From Desulfovibrio sp. (GTDB taxonomy: Bacteria; Desulfobacterota; Desulfovibrionia; Desulfovibrionales; Desulfovibrionaceae), in contig JAAUYY010000144.1 of the NCBI GenBank assembly GCA_014804865.1, positions 1 through 5,519 of the forward strand: a stretch of DNA of 5,519 nucleotides, in the 5' to 3' direction. The notes beneath the pieces were generated by a model. It worked only from the letters and a program-made list of their open reading frames with translations. It did no database searches and had not been told where the DNA came from. Position numbers and translations under genes: made by a program. This document shows, piece by piece, positions 5,225-5,519 of the stretch (position 1 is its first letter; the number at the start of each line of letters is the position of its first letter).

Positions 5225-5519
5225 CTAGTCGAGAGATTCCGCGTAGATCTCCATAGTATGTTTCACTTTTATGGGATCGCCGTTGTGAGACAATACATCT
5301 TCGAGCTGCATCATGCACGCGGGGCAACTGGTCGTAACCACTTCGGCTCCGGAATCCACGATATTGTCTCTTTTTCTTTGTCCTATCTTGCGCGAGTAGT
5401 CGTAGTGGAACAGGTTAAAAGAGCCGCCGCAACCGCAACAACGATCGTGCTCTTTCATTTCCGCGAACTCGTAGGCCGGATTCGCCTTGAGAGCTTCCCT
5501 CGGCTCCGAAGTAACGCCC
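5225..5519 (-). CDS. CCG-domain iron-sulfur protein, C-terminal part (GlcF-like)
   Basis: The frame is open to the right window edge and ends at TAG 5227-5225; 97 residues are visible. They hold the second half of a CCG domain: C27-C28-G-C-GG, then 36 residues, then C65-P-A-C68-MMQ. This is the cluster-binding pattern found in GlcF, LutA, GlpC and HdrB. The stretch RCCGCGGSFN followed by a basic SRKIGQRKRDNI helix and TTSCPACMMQL is typical of iron-sulfur subunits paired with a flavin glycolate/D-lactate dehydrogenase (GlcD type) in anaerobes. This suggests, but does not prove, that a glcD-like gene lies further upstream and that the operon handles both lactate isomers. A methionine exists at the 21st visible residue, but the CCG domain needs sequence before it, so it is not the start. 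The protein is probably cytoplasmic or membrane-associated through a partner. Confidence 0.75.
   Translation of the reverse strand, partial: GVTSEPREALKANPAYEFAEMKEHDRCCGCGGSFNLFHYDYSRKIGQRKRDNIVDSGAEVVTTSCPACMMQLEDVLSHNGDPIKVKHTMEIYAESLD

Overview
The window looks like an ordinary chromosomal stretch of a Gram-negative, probably anaerobic bacterium. The best hint of lineage is a fused LutB-LutA lactate-utilisation protein encoded directly after lutC. I know this layout best from Desulfovibrio-type sulfate reducers. This is an inference from gene content, not a proven assignment. Moderate GC, with many CGCG-containing words, fits but does not decide it.

Left part (1-2010). The window opens inside the 3' end of a plus-strand gene for a small YgiW/YdeI-type OB-fold (BOF) protein, closed by a factor-independent terminator. 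After a gene-free leader of about 255 bases comes a complete plus-strand class I SAM-dependent methyltransferase of the phospholipid N-methyltransferase (PmtA-like) type. Next is a small reading frame with one recognisable Sel1-type repeat. It runs through a perfect terminator hairpin and into the antisense of the next gene, so it is probably a decayed or truncated remnant. Facing it on the minus strand is a second, complete YgiW-type periplasmic protein with a signal peptide, a good sigma70-like promoter and a hairpin in its 5' leader. The two BOF proteins are paralogues: about 45% identical over the 49 comparable C-terminal residues, by my hand alignment.

Right part (2200-5519). A minus-strand operon for lactate (or related 2-hydroxy acid) oxidation is transcribed towards the left. 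It begins beyond the window with a CCG-domain iron-sulfur protein, of which only the C-terminus is seen, resembling a GlcF-type subunit. A strongly structured 153-base gap follows, then lutC (LUD domain). Next, overlapping lutC by 8 bases, is a 723-residue protein that joins LutB (LUD domain plus two ferredoxin-like 4Fe-4S motifs) to LutA (two CCG domains). A strong terminator with a six-base T run ends the operon. The parts would work together as a cytoplasmic iron-sulfur dehydrogenase complex that converts lactate to pyruvate and passes electrons on to the respiratory chain.

I found no RNA genes, mobile elements, CRISPR arrays or phage genes, and nothing I would call a new system. The observations most worth a second look are the three-arm, mutually exclusive hairpin at the operon's end, the structured lutC leader, the Sel1 remnant that reads through a terminator, and the charge inversion between the two BOF paralogues.
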